Positions 26,580-35,088 of a stretch of 64,000 nucleotides of DNA are shown piece after piece. The position numbers were made by a program, and so were the translations under genes. How positions within the stretch are numbered: the first letter of the stretch is position 1; each line of letters starts with the position of its first letter. This DNA comes from Mesorhizobium sp. M4B.F.Ca.ET.203.01.1.1 (GTDB taxonomy: Bacteria; Pseudomonadota; Alphaproteobacteria; Rhizobiales; Rhizobiaceae): assembly GCF_004791025.1 (NCBI RefSeq), contig NZ_SRUO01000012.1:62001-126000 (forward strand). Reading direction: 5' to 3'. A model generated the notes under the pieces. The model did no database searches, was not told the origin of the DNA, and saw nothing but the letters and a program-made list of their open reading frames with translations.

Positions 26580-26645
26580 AGGCCGCCCCGCCAGGCCAGG
26601 AACAGGCCGAGCATCCACAGGCTGTTGACCGACCAGCCCACGTTG
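26580..26645 (-). pseudogene. hdeD-family gene remnant
   Basis: On the minus strand, about 50 bases encode GWSVNSLWMLGLFLA, nearly identical to GWPVNSLWVLGLFLA encoded on the plus strand at about 30253-30300. The match ends abruptly on the cyclase side. No other part of an HdeD-like membrane protein remains in the 26524-26732 gap. It is a dead fragment and an inverted partner of the second copy. Confidence 0.65.
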
Positions 26646-26732
26646 CCGGCGGCATCCGGGACCTATCTGGCGTTTGGAGCGGCAATCGCTTAGATGCTTA
26701 GATGCGCATGAACCCATAAGGTGGCGTGATAA

Positions 26733-27668
26733 GTGCGACGTAACGACCTTGGCGATCTCAACGTTTTCCTCGCGGTCGCCGAGGAACGCAGCTTCACGCG
26801 TGCCGCAGCCAGGCTAGGCCAGTCCCAATCATCGCTGAGCCAAACGGTGCGCCGGCTCGAGGAGCGGCTCGGGATGAGGTTGCTGACCCGCACGACGCGC
26901 AGCGTCGCTCCGACACAGGCGGGTGCGCAACTCATCGAAACCCTGAAGCCGGCGCTTGCCGATGTCGAGGCGCGGCTGGCAACCTTGAGCGAGCTCCGGG
27001 ACACGCCAAGCGGCCTCGTTCGGGTGACCGCCGAACTCCATGCAGCCCAGACCGTGCTGTGGCCGGCAGTCTCGCGATTGATGTACGCCTACCCTGACGT
27101 GCAGGTGGAAATCTCGGTCGATGCCTCCTTCACCGATATCGTTGCCGATCAGTTTGATGCCGGTATTCGGATGGGTGAGCAGGTCGCCAAGGACATGATT
27201 GCGGTTCGCATCGGACCCGATCTGCGCATGGTTGTTGTCGGCTCTCCGTCGTACCTCGCCAAGCACGGAACTCCTCACACCCCCCATGACCTGATTCAGC
27301 ACCGCTGCATGAACTTGCGCCTCCCGACAGCCGGCGGTCTCTATGCCTGGGAGTTCCAGAAGGATGGCCGCGAGCTGCACGTCCGTGTCGAGGGACCGCT
27401 CATTCTGAACGACGAGCGTCTTGCCATCACCGCCGCGCTTGCGGGGCATGGTCTCGCAATGGTCACAGAGGACAGCACCGCGCAAGCTGTTGCCGACGGG
27501 GCATTGATACGCGTGCTCGATGATTGGTGCCGGACCTTCCAGGGATATCATCTCTATTACCCGGACCGTCGGCATCCCTCCCCGGCTTTCGCTGCTCTGC
27601 TCAAGGAGTTGCGGCACCAATTGGCATCGGGTGGCCGAGCAACGGCAGCTAGAAGGTCCAGGCGCTGA
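26733..27668 (+). CDS. LysR-family transcriptional regulator
   Basis: This 311-residue regulator has an N-terminal winged helix (DLGDLNVFLAVAEERSFTRAAARLGQSQSSLSQTVRRLEERLGMRLLTRTTRSV) and a LysR effector-binding domain. It resembles the CrgA/DsdC-type subgroup common beside oxidoreductase genes, with ARIRMGEQ-like and DLIQHRCMNLRLPTAGG segments. It is convergent with the aldo/keto reductase pseudogene and is the only regulator in the 26.7-30.0 kb cassette. Control of the neighbouring reductase and hydrolase genes is plausible but unproven. Confidence 0.92.
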   Translation: MRRNDLGDLNVFLAVAEERSFTRAAARLGQSQSSLSQTVRRLEERLGMRLLTRTTRSVAPTQAGAQLIETLKPALADVEARLATLSELRDTPSGLVRVTAELHAAQTVLWPAVSRLMYAYPDVQVEISVDASFTDIVADQFDAGIRMGEQVAKDMIAVRIGPDLRMVVVGSPSYLAKHGTPHTPHDLIQHRCMNLRLPTAGGLYAWEFQKDGRELHVRVEGPLILNDERLAITAALAGHGLAMVTEDSTAQAVADGALIRVLDDWCRTFQGYHLYYPDRRHPSPAFAALLKELRHQLASGGRATAARRSRR

Positions 27669-27745
27669 CCGGTTCCTTCTCGTAATGCGACGCGGCCCGG
27701 CCATGCCGGATCCCGGCATGGTTGCGCTTGCTTCCCGTCTCCAGA

Positions 27746-28977
27746 CTACTGTTTCGGCGGAGTGTCGGCCCCGACGACGTGCTCCTCTTCCTTGGGAAGA
27801 CGGGCTCCGTGAATTTCCACGCTGGCGATATCGCTATTGATCTCCTGCAATTCGGCGGCCGAGAACGTTATCGATGCAGCACCCACGTTCTGTTCCATAT
27901 GGGCAATCTTTGTGGTCCCTGGGATCGGAACGATCCAGGGCTTCTGCGCAAGCAGCCATGCAAGTGCGATCTGCGCGGGCGCAGCCTCCTTGCGTTGCGC
28001 CCATTTCAACACCACGGCGTAAAGGGCCATGTTGGATTTGAGGTTTTCCGGTTCGAAACGGGGAACAAGAGCACGGAAATCGAATGAGCCCGCACCGGGC
28101 TGAAGGTCGAAGGAAGCGCCGCTTCCAAACCGGGTATCGGCACTCATTTTCCAGAAAGAAAGCCCATTCCGAGGGGGCTCCAGCAGACGAAGCCGATACC
28201 CAGTTCCTCGCATAGCGGAAGCACCTCCGCCTCCGCTCCTCGCCACAGCATCGAGTATTCGTTCTGGATGGCTGCGAGAGGCTGCTCCGCATGGGCGCGG
28301 CGGATGGTCTGGATTCCCGGCTCGGAAAGACCCCAGTTGAGGACTTTCCCTTCCGCCATCAAATCCTTGACCACACCGGCGACGTCCTCGATGGGGACGG
28401 TTGGATCGACACGATGCTGGTACAAGAGATCGATGCGGTCCGTTCGCAGTCGCTTCAGGCAGCCTTCGACCGCCCGGCGGACGTGCTCCGGCCGGCTGTT
28501 CATGCCGCGCTCGCCCATCTTGCCTGTGTCGGGATCGATATCGCCGCCGAATTTCGTCTCCAGTGCCACCTGATCACGAACAGCCTGGAGCGCTTCGCCG
28601 ACAATGTCCTCGGATATGAAAGGCCCGTACATCTCGGCGGTATCGATAAGCGTCACACCTCGATCCACTGCGCTGCGAATGAGGCGGATCGCTTCGCCGC
28701 GGTCGAGCGTGCTGGTGTAAAAATCAGAAACGGTGCCCTCCTTTGGCCCAGGCAACCATTGGCAGCCAAGCCCGACCGGCGAGACTTCGAGGGAGCCCAG
28801 TCTCCTGCGGCCAGCGGCGGGAGCGGAACTCGATTGCGCTGCGGCGCCGGCCGCCTGCGCCGTGGCGGGCAGGCTCGGCATCAATGATGTCAATCCCAGC
28901 GCGCCGCCCGCTAGCAGAATATCGCGGCGATTCACGCGGGGAGATTGTGAGATAGCAGTACTGCTGTCGGTAGACAT
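27746..28977 (-). pseudogene. Tat-exported aldo/keto reductase, frameshifted
   Basis: The first frame (28977-28144) encodes a Tat-type signal (NRRDILLAGGALGLTSLMPSLPATAQA) and the AKR barrel: LGSLEVSPVGLGCQWLPG, DTAEMYGPFISEDIVGEAL and the truncated end GIGFVCWSPLGMGFLSGK. The rest of the barrel and the NADPH-binding end (RFEPENLKSN, APAQIALAWLLAQKPWIVPIPGTTKIAHMEQN) continue in another frame to 27746. Adding one A in the run GGAAAATGA near 28147 restores one continuous AKR. The reading break is a single-base deletion, a sequencing error, or conceivably slippage. Intact length would be about 410 with signal. Confidence 0.85.
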
Positions 28978-29016
28978 GACAGATCTCCGTTCGTATCGAA
29001 GTTGGGGCGACCCGCC

Positions 29017-30015
29017 TCAGGCGGGTGACTTCACATGCGTCGAATAGAAATCCGCGAACTTCGCCACGGCCCTGTCGACATATTCGGGCTTGTCATAGAG
29101 GTCGAAATGCGACGCTCCCTCGAAAACCAGCAGGTCTTTCTGGGCTGAGCCGACGCGTTCGTAGACTTCGTGCCCGTCCCGGTTGGAACCGAAAGCGCCT
29201 GGCTCGCTGCCGACGATGACCTGCAGCGGCTGGGTGAGAAGCATGTCGGCCAGATAGAAGGCATCGAACGCCAACACGGCGTCCATTCCCACGAAGCGGG
29301 ATTTGTTTTGCCAGTTCGGATGCTGACCGCGGGGCGTACGGTAGTAGTCGTAAGCTTGGCGAAGATCGATGTCGCCGGATTCTTTGTATTCATCAGGGAT
29401 CCACGGCAAGATCATCGGCTCGGCTCCACGAGCCTCGGCCGTGCGCTGCTCGGCAATTGTGCCAAGGGTCGCAATCGTCGCTTCCCTGCCGGCAGCCCTC
29501 ATTTCTCTCCCGCCGTTGACGGGGACTGAGAGGCCGACGGCCTTGATGCGCCGCTCGGTCATCGCTGCACTGGCAGCGTAGCCGCCACCCGCACAGATAC
29601 CGAGAACACCGATGCGTTTTTCATCGACGTAGGGAAGGCTTACAAGGTGATCGACCGCACCACGGACATCTTCCACGCGTGCTATCGGGTCTTCCTTGTA
29701 CCGGGGCTCCCCACCGCTTTCGCCCTGGAATGACGCGTCGAAAGCGATTGTCACAAACCCCCTCTGCGCCATCTTTTTCGCATAAATGCCTGCGGTCTGT
29801 TCCTTTGCCCCGCCGGCGGGCGCAACAGTGATGATGGCCGCATATTTCCTGCTCGCGTCAAAGCCACCCGGATAATGGATGTTTCCAGCGACTTTGATGC
29901 CATTGTTGTTGATGAACGACGTGTTTTGCATGGCTGCTGCGCTTCCCGCATTGTGTTGATGGCCTGCAGCGGCGCCGGCCTCGGACGTTTCCGCCGCTGC
30001 CGGGAGGTCCGACAT
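29017..30015 (-). CDS. Alpha/beta hydrolase, dienelactone-hydrolase-like
   Basis: The product is about 332 residues of the alpha/beta-hydrolase fold: IHYPGGFDASRKYAAIITVAPAGG, the nucleophile-elbow region VLGICAGGGYAA (Cys in GICAGG, as in dienelactone hydrolases), and the C-terminal catalytic His in FEGASHFDLYDKPEYVD. It resembles the YcjY-like hydrolases often found beside aldo/keto reductases. The start is uncertain. The ATG at 30015 has GAGGAAG upstream but lies inside sequence derived from hdeD; the ATG at 29931 (QNTSFINNNGIKVAGN) is where homology begins. The gene probably forms one transcript with the aldo/keto reductase 39 bases downstream. Confidence 0.85.
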   Translation of the reverse strand: MSDLPAAAETSEAGAAAGHQHNAGSAAAMQNTSFINNNGIKVAGNIHYPGGFDASRKYAAIITVAPAGGAKEQTAGIYAKKMAQRGFVTIAFDASFQGESGGEPRYKEDPIARVEDVRGAVDHLVSLPYVDEKRIGVLGICAGGGYAASAAMTERRIKAVGLSVPVNGGREMRAAGREATIATLGTIAEQRTAEARGAEPMILPWIPDEYKESGDIDLRQAYDYYRTPRGQHPNWQNKSRFVGMDAVLAFDAFYLADMLLTQPLQVIVGSEPGAFGSNRDGHEVYERVGSAQKDLLVFEGASHFDLYDKPEYVDRAVAKFADFYSTHVKSPA

Positions 30016-30357
30016 CTGGGGCGCTTCCTCTATTGGCTGGCGAGCGGCCTGCTCTACGCCGTGGCCGGCTTCTTCGCCTTCGACAATCCGGCGCTCGCCT
30101 CGGCGGTGCTGACCTTGCTGCTGGCGGCCTCGCTCGTCGCCTCGGGCGTGCTCAGGGCCTGGGTAGGCTTCCACCACCGGCCGGAGAAAGGCTGGGGCTG
30201 GCTGGTCGCGGCCGGCGTCATCAGCGCGCTCGCCGGCCTCGTCATCGCCATGGGCTGGCCGGTCAACAGCCTGTGGGTGCTCGGCCTGTTCCTGGCCATC
30301 GACCTCGTCTTCCAGGGATGGAGCTTCATCGCCATCGGACTGGCGCTGAAGAGATAG
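30016..30357 (+). pseudogene. HdeD-family membrane protein, N-terminally truncated
   Basis: The frame encodes FLYWLASGLLYAVAGFFAFDNP to AIGLALKR, the second half of an HdeD/DUF308 acid-resistance-type membrane protein with about four helices. The family usually has about 180-200 residues and six helices. The first ~75 residues are missing, and sequence upstream of 30016 belongs to the hydrolase on the other strand. No convincing start codon or ribosome site precedes it, so it is probably a remnant cut when the hydrolase segment arrived. Confidence 0.75.
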
Positions 30358-30358
30358 C

Positions 30359-30685
30359 TCAGTCCAAATTAAGCAGCGTCATCGAGACCAGCGCCAGCGC
30401 GATCCCGAGATACTGCATCGAGGAGACTTCCTCCTTGAAGACGAGCGCGCCGACCAGTACGGCGCCGGCAACGACGATCGTGTTGACCAGCGCCCCCGTC
30501 ACGGCGAGGTTCAGCCTGGTGTTGATGAAGGCGAAGGCCCAGTAGGACAGCGGCGACAGCAGCATGACGACGGCAAGGCTGCGGCCGCTGCCCGTCTTGC
30601 CCCAATGCGCGCTCAACCCATCGCACAGGATGAACAGCGAAGCACAAAGGAGGACGACGCTCCAGACCGGGATGTCGATCTTCAT
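30359..30685 (-). CDS. Small EamA/DMT-like membrane protein
   Basis: This 108-residue protein has about four hydrophobic segments (VWSVVLLCASLFILCDGLSA, SLAVVMLLSPLSYWAFAFI, LAVTGALVNTIVVAGAVLVGALVF, YLGIALALVSMTLL). The KEEVSSMQYLGIALALVSMTLL end is typical of EamA/SMR-type transporters. It is half the size of a normal EamA protein and similar to small multidrug resistance subunits, so it could work as a dimer. Substrate unknown. It converges with the truncated hdeD, leaving one base between them. Confidence 0.7.
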   Translation of the reverse strand: MKIDIPVWSVVLLCASLFILCDGLSAHWGKTGSGRSLAVVMLLSPLSYWAFAFINTRLNLAVTGALVNTIVVAGAVLVGALVFKEEVSSMQYLGIALALVSMTLLNLD

Positions 30686-30793
30686 CGGTACGTTCTGCCC
30701 GACCGGCTTCGGTGAGGCGCTTCACGCACGCGGCTCAGCCGTTTGGTCGAGTCCGCAACCCGCGTCTAAACACTTCTATCTAGTTATTTCGAG

Positions 30794-31786
30794 CTAGAAC
30801 GCGATCGCGGCGTCGAGCTCCGACAGCGGGCGGACGCCTGCCAGCAGCGCCCTCGCCTCGGCCTCGTCGCGCTTCATCTGCGCGACCAACGAGTCGAGCC
30901 CGTCGAATTTCAGCTCCGGCCGCAGGTAGCCGAAGAACGACACTTCGCAGGTTTCGCCGTAGAGGTCGCCGGAGAAGTCGAAGACGAAGGTCTCGAGCAG
31001 CGGCGCGCCATTGTCGTCGACGGTCGGACGGCGGCCGAAGCTGGCGACGCCGTCATGCAGCGTGCCGTCGGCGCGGCGGAAGCGGACGGCATAAATCCCT
31101 TCCTTCAGGGCCGCTTCCGGCGAAAGCCTCATATTGGCGGTCGGAAAGCCCAGCGTGCGACCGAGCTGCTGGCCGCTGATCACCTGGGTCTCGACGGTGA
31201 AGCGGTAGCCGAGCAGGCCGGCGGCCTCGGCCACGGCGCCTTCGCCGAGAAGGGCGCGGATGCGGCTCGACGAGATCACCTCGGCGCCCTCGTCGCGAAA
31301 GGCATCGACCAACGTCACACCGAAACCATGGCGCTCGCCCGCCGCCATCAGGAAGGCGGGCCCGCCCTGGCGGTCCTTGCCGAAATGAAAGTCGAAGCCG
31401 GTGACGGTGTGCGCGATGCCGAGGTTCTTCTCCAGGACGTCGGTCACGAAGGCCTCGGCCGAGAGCGCGGCGAATTCGCGTGTGAAGGGCTGCTCGACCA
31501 GGGCGGCGAAACCGAGGAGCGACAAGAGGCGCGCCTTCATCGGCGGCGGCGTCAGCACGAAGAGCGGGATTTCGGGCCTGAACACTTTTCGCGGGTGCGG
31601 CTCGAAGCTCAGCACCAAGGCCGGCGCGCCGCGGCGCCCGGCCTCGGCGAGCGCGCGCTCCAGCACCGCCTGGTGGCCGCGATGGACGCCGTCGAAATTG
31701 CCGATCGCCACCACGCCGCCGCGCAAATGGGCGGGCAGCGGCGACGTCGCCGAGATGCGGTCAAAGGGTTTCGAGGTTTCCGTCAT
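30794..31786 (-). CDS. ribF: Bifunctional riboflavin kinase / FAD synthetase
   Basis: This 330-residue cytoplasmic enzyme makes FMN and FAD from riboflavin. The N-terminal adenylyltransferase has VVAIGNFDGVHRGHQAVL near residue 27 and the downstream FHFGKDRQGG and SSSRIRALL motifs. The C-terminal flavokinase has GRTLGFPTANMRL and the GIYAVRFR segment. Length is normal (about 310-330). It follows the HAD-IIA gene by nine bases on the same strand, an order conserved in Rhizobiales. Confidence 0.96.
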   Translation of the reverse strand: MTETSKPFDRISATSPLPAHLRGGVVAIGNFDGVHRGHQAVLERALAEAGRRGAPALVLSFEPHPRKVFRPEIPLFVLTPPPMKARLLSLLGFAALVEQPFTREFAALSAEAFVTDVLEKNLGIAHTVTGFDFHFGKDRQGGPAFLMAAGERHGFGVTLVDAFRDEGAEVISSSRIRALLGEGAVAEAAGLLGYRFTVETQVISGQQLGRTLGFPTANMRLSPEAALKEGIYAVRFRRADGTLHDGVASFGRRPTVDDNGAPLLETFVFDFSGDLYGETCEVSFFGYLRPELKFDGLDSLVAQMKRDEAEARALLAGVRPLSELDAAIAF

Positions 31787-31795
31787 GGAACGCCC

Positions 31796-32656
31796 CTATT
31801 GCAGTCTCGGAATGACGGCGACCGGGCGGTAGCCATGCTTTTCCAGGAAGGCGGCCAGCCGCTCGCGGTCAGGCTGCAGCGGGTCGCCATAGTCGCGCGC
31901 ATGGATGCCGCCCGAGACATAGAGCACTTCGAAGCCATTGTCGGCCGCGCCCTTGATATCGGTCATCATGCCGTCGCCGATCGCCAGCACCCGCGAACGC
32001 TCGACCGGGCGACCGATCAGGCTGGCAACCTCCTTCATCGCAACGTCGTAGATCGGCGCGTAGGGCTTGCCGGCGATGAGCGTTCGCCCACCGAGCTGGG
32101 CGTAGTCGCGGGCAAGCGCCCCGGCGCACCAGATCATGCGCTCGCCGCGCTCGACCACGATGTCGGGATTGGCGCAGATGAAGGGCAGATCGCGAGCGCG
32201 CAGCCGCCGCAGCAGCTCGGCATAGTCGGACGGTTTTTCAACCTCGTCGTCGAACAGGCCGGTGCAGACCACGCCCGAGGCCTCGAACTCCTCGACCAGA
32301 TCGACGCCGAGCCCGTCATAAAGGGTGAAATCGCGGTCGGGACCGATATGGAAGATTTTCCTCGGCCCTTCGGCGATCAGGTCGCGGGTGACATCGCCGG
32401 AGGTGACGATGCGGTCATAGGCGTCAGTGGGGACGCCGATCGCGTTCATCTGCGCCACCACATCGGCACTGCGGCGGGGCGAGTTGGTGATCAGCACGAC
32501 GGGCACGTTCGCCGCGCGTGCCGCGGCCAGCGCCTGCGCAGCCTGCGGAAAATGCCATTCGCCATTGTGCACCACGCCCCAGACATCGCACAGGATGGCC
32601 TCATACGAGCCCGACAGCTCCGCGAGCGAGCCGATGATGTCGGGCGAATCCGCCAT
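31796..32656 (-). CDS. HAD-superfamily IIA hydrolase (TIGR01459 family)
   Basis: This 286-residue phosphatase-like protein has the nucleophile motif in ILCDVWGVVHNG (Asp near residue 22), motif II VLITNSPR, the IIA cap, and the C-terminal ERSRVLAIGDGMMTDIKGA with the metal-binding Asp. This family occurs mainly in alphaproteobacteria, upstream of ribF as here, which suggests a link to flavin metabolism, but no substrate has been established. It is cytoplasmic, with no signal or membrane segment. Confidence 0.93.
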   Translation of the reverse strand: MADSPDIIGSLAELSGSYEAILCDVWGVVHNGEWHFPQAAQALAAARAANVPVVLITNSPRRSADVVAQMNAIGVPTDAYDRIVTSGDVTRDLIAEGPRKIFHIGPDRDFTLYDGLGVDLVEEFEASGVVCTGLFDDEVEKPSDYAELLRRLRARDLPFICANPDIVVERGERMIWCAGALARDYAQLGGRTLIAGKPYAPIYDVAMKEVASLIGRPVERSRVLAIGDGMMTDIKGAADNGFEVLYVSGGIHARDYGDPLQPDRERLAAFLEKHGYRPVAVIPRLQ

Positions 32657-32972
32657 GCCGTTTTCCCAAGGTGGTTGTTGCGAGAGCCGCCGCCGACGGT
32701 CCGCCGCGGCCGGTCCCGCATTAACCGAAGCGCCTCATCCTGTCACCAGCTTTCGACAGGCACCGGCCGCAGCGGCGGGACGGATGCTGAAGACCGGACC
32801 TGCGTCGCGGTGGAATTCCCGGGGGCATCCACGCAGCTGGCCCGATAGTTAACGAGCCTTGAAAACGCAGGTTGATGTTGGATGCATTCGCGCAACCTGA
32901 AATTTAATGATCTGTGGGCATGGTCGCAGATCAACTACGACTTTGGTCGTACATTAGCGGGGGCTAAAGGCG
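32657..32972. other. Intergenic region upstream of the first VWA gene
   Basis: These 316 bases hold no gene that I can support. The half near 32656 is the GC-rich leader of the HAD-IIA gene. The half near 32972 is more AT-rich (AAATTTAATGATCTG) and should contain the VWA gene promoter, but no clear -35/-10 pair stands out. GGGGGCTAAAGGCG just before 32973 supplies the ribosome site. Confidence 0.5.
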
Positions 32973-34889
32973 ATGATCCGCAGATTCGAAGCGACGATGC
33001 GCAGGTTCGCGCGCGACAGGCGCGGCAACTATGCCTTGATCGCCGCCATCGCCATGGTGCCCCTGATGGGCGCGGTTGCGCTTGCGGTCGACTATACGGA
33101 CCTGGTGCGCCAAAAGCAGGAAACGCTGAACGCGCTGGATGCCGCGGGCGTCGCCACCGCGCAGCAGATCGTCGCCAATGTAAGCGACGCCGACGCCAAA
33201 GCCTATGCGAAGAACTTCTTCGAAGCCAATCTGTCGCATGTCAGCCCGGCTGACACGGCGCTGAGCGTCACCTTGCCCAGCAACAATGCCGGCGGCGGCA
33301 CGCTGAAGCTTTGCGCGACCCTGCGCTACCATCCTTATTTCCTGCCAGCCGCGGCGATGCTGATCGGCAGGACTGCCGGCGACACGACTTTGACCGCGTG
33401 CTCGGAAGTTCGCCTCAAGAACACTCTCGAGGTTGCCCTGGTGCTCGACAATTCCGGCTCGATGAGCACGAATGGATCCGGTACAGGCCAGCAGCGCATA
33501 GAGCTGCTCAAGACCGCCGCGACCGAACTCGTCAACACGTTGGCCCTGCAGGCAGGGCAAATGAAGCAGGTCACCAAGCCGGTGCAGTTCGCCCTGGTAC
33601 CCTTTTCGGCCTCGGTCAATGTCGGCTCAGCCAACAAGGACAAGACCTGGATGGATCTCGACGGCATCTCGCCGATACATCATGAGGATTTCGACTGGAC
33701 CCAGATGTACAAGAACGTCTCCGGCGTCGATCCGAACAAATACATCGAGAAAGTCGGTGCCGCCTACTACCAGAGGGGCACCGGCTGGGGAGCGGACGCG
33801 GGCAAGGCAATGACCCGCTTCACCCTCTACCAGGATATGATGGCCACGACGCGAACCTGCACCAAGAAGAACCACGGCACGTGTCAGACTTATGTCGACA
33901 CGACCGCCCAATACCAAGCCTGGAAAGGCTGCTTGGAAGCAAGGCCGTATCCTTACAATGCCGACGACACGACGCCGACAACGTCCACACCCGCCAGCCT
34001 GTTCGTGCCGATGTTCGCTCCGGACGAGGCCGGCAATTTCTGGACCGACTCCACCCACGTCAGCACGACGTCATGGGGTTACCCGAACAATTGGTGGGTG
34101 GACTCGGCCGACAGCCTGGCCGTCGCGAAACGCCAGTCGGACATGCGAAAGTATTTCGTCACAAAGCCCTACAATGCGGCGGCGGAGCCGGCTGACGGCG
34201 GCCCCAACTCCGGGTGCACGACTTCCGCCATCACACCGTTGCAGGACATAACCACGACCACAGGCAAGAGCACCATCACAAACGCCATCAGCGCAATGAC
34301 GCCGACGGGCAACACCAACGTGCCGGAAGGGCTTGCCTGGGGCTGGCGGGTGCTGTCGAGCAATGAGCCTTTCACGGACGGTCGGGCCAACAGCGAAAAA
34401 GGCAACGACAAGGTCGTCATCGTGCTGACCGACGGCGCAAACACCTACAGCCCGATCGCCGACGCCACCTATGCCAAGAACATGTCGACTTACGCCGCGT
34501 ACGGCTACACGGGCCTGACCTATCCAGGCTCCGGTACGGTGACCCGGCTGTTCATGAACACCAGCGCTTCCGTTGGCAAGACGACCTACACCGGCGCCAA
34601 CTACACGACGGCGCTCGACGAGCAGATGCAGACGCTTTGCGCCAATGCAAAGAATTCGAACATCATCGTGATGACGGTTTCGCTTGACCTCGTGGACACC
34701 AAATCCGCGGAAAAGGCCGCAATGACCGCGCTGAAGACGTGTTCCTCGGACTCGAGATTCCGAAAAGACCCGGCCGACCCGACCGGCAAGACTGCGGCCA
34801 AATTGTACTGGAACGCGACCGGCGCCACGCTGTCGAAAAGCTTCAAGGAAATCGCCGACGAACTGTCGAACCTGCGCATTGTCGGCTGA
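32973..34889 (+). CDS. TadG-like von Willebrand factor A protein, copy 1
   Basis: This 638-residue protein starts with a TadE/TadG-type N-terminus (DRRGNYALIAAIAMVPLMGAVALAVDY), a single membrane helix that anchors an extracytoplasmic body. The VWA metal site is DNSGSMS near residue 163, with a later KVVIVLTDGANTY strand supplying the third loop. Several paired cysteines (GCLEARPYPY, SGCTTSAITPL, TCSSDSRFRKD) suggest disulfides. The C-terminus ends FKEIADELSNLRIVG, as in secreted pilus-assembly VWA proteins. No tad/cpa genes are nearby. The second copy follows after about 200 bases. Adhesion or pilus-associated function is inferred. Confidence 0.9.
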   Translation: MIRRFEATMRRFARDRRGNYALIAAIAMVPLMGAVALAVDYTDLVRQKQETLNALDAAGVATAQQIVANVSDADAKAYAKNFFEANLSHVSPADTALSVTLPSNNAGGGTLKLCATLRYHPYFLPAAAMLIGRTAGDTTLTACSEVRLKNTLEVALVLDNSGSMSTNGSGTGQQRIELLKTAATELVNTLALQAGQMKQVTKPVQFALVPFSASVNVGSANKDKTWMDLDGISPIHHEDFDWTQMYKNVSGVDPNKYIEKVGAAYYQRGTGWGADAGKAMTRFTLYQDMMATTRTCTKKNHGTCQTYVDTTAQYQAWKGCLEARPYPYNADDTTPTTSTPASLFVPMFAPDEAGNFWTDSTHVSTTSWGYPNNWWVDSADSLAVAKRQSDMRKYFVTKPYNAAAEPADGGPNSGCTTSAITPLQDITTTTGKSTITNAISAMTPTGNTNVPEGLAWGWRVLSSNEPFTDGRANSEKGNDKVVIVLTDGANTYSPIADATYAKNMSTYAAYGYTGLTYPGSGTVTRLFMNTSASVGKTTYTGANYTTALDEQMQTLCANAKNSNIIVMTVSLDLVDTKSAEKAAMTALKTCSSDSRFRKDPADPTGKTAAKLYWNATGATLSKSFKEIADELSNLRIVG

Positions 34890-35088
34890 TCAAGGGGCAA
34901 TCGACGCGGCGAAACGCGCTGCCTTCGCGGGCCGTTTCCTTGAACGATGCGGCCTTGCCCCGGCGCGATTGGTTAGCGTTCGGTGAAACACCGAGGCTGC
35001 AATCGAGCGGTTTCCCACACCCGTCCTTCAGCGTTTTGTGAAACGGTGGCCTGGGCAAAAGATCCGCAGGCGGGGCCGCTTACAACAC

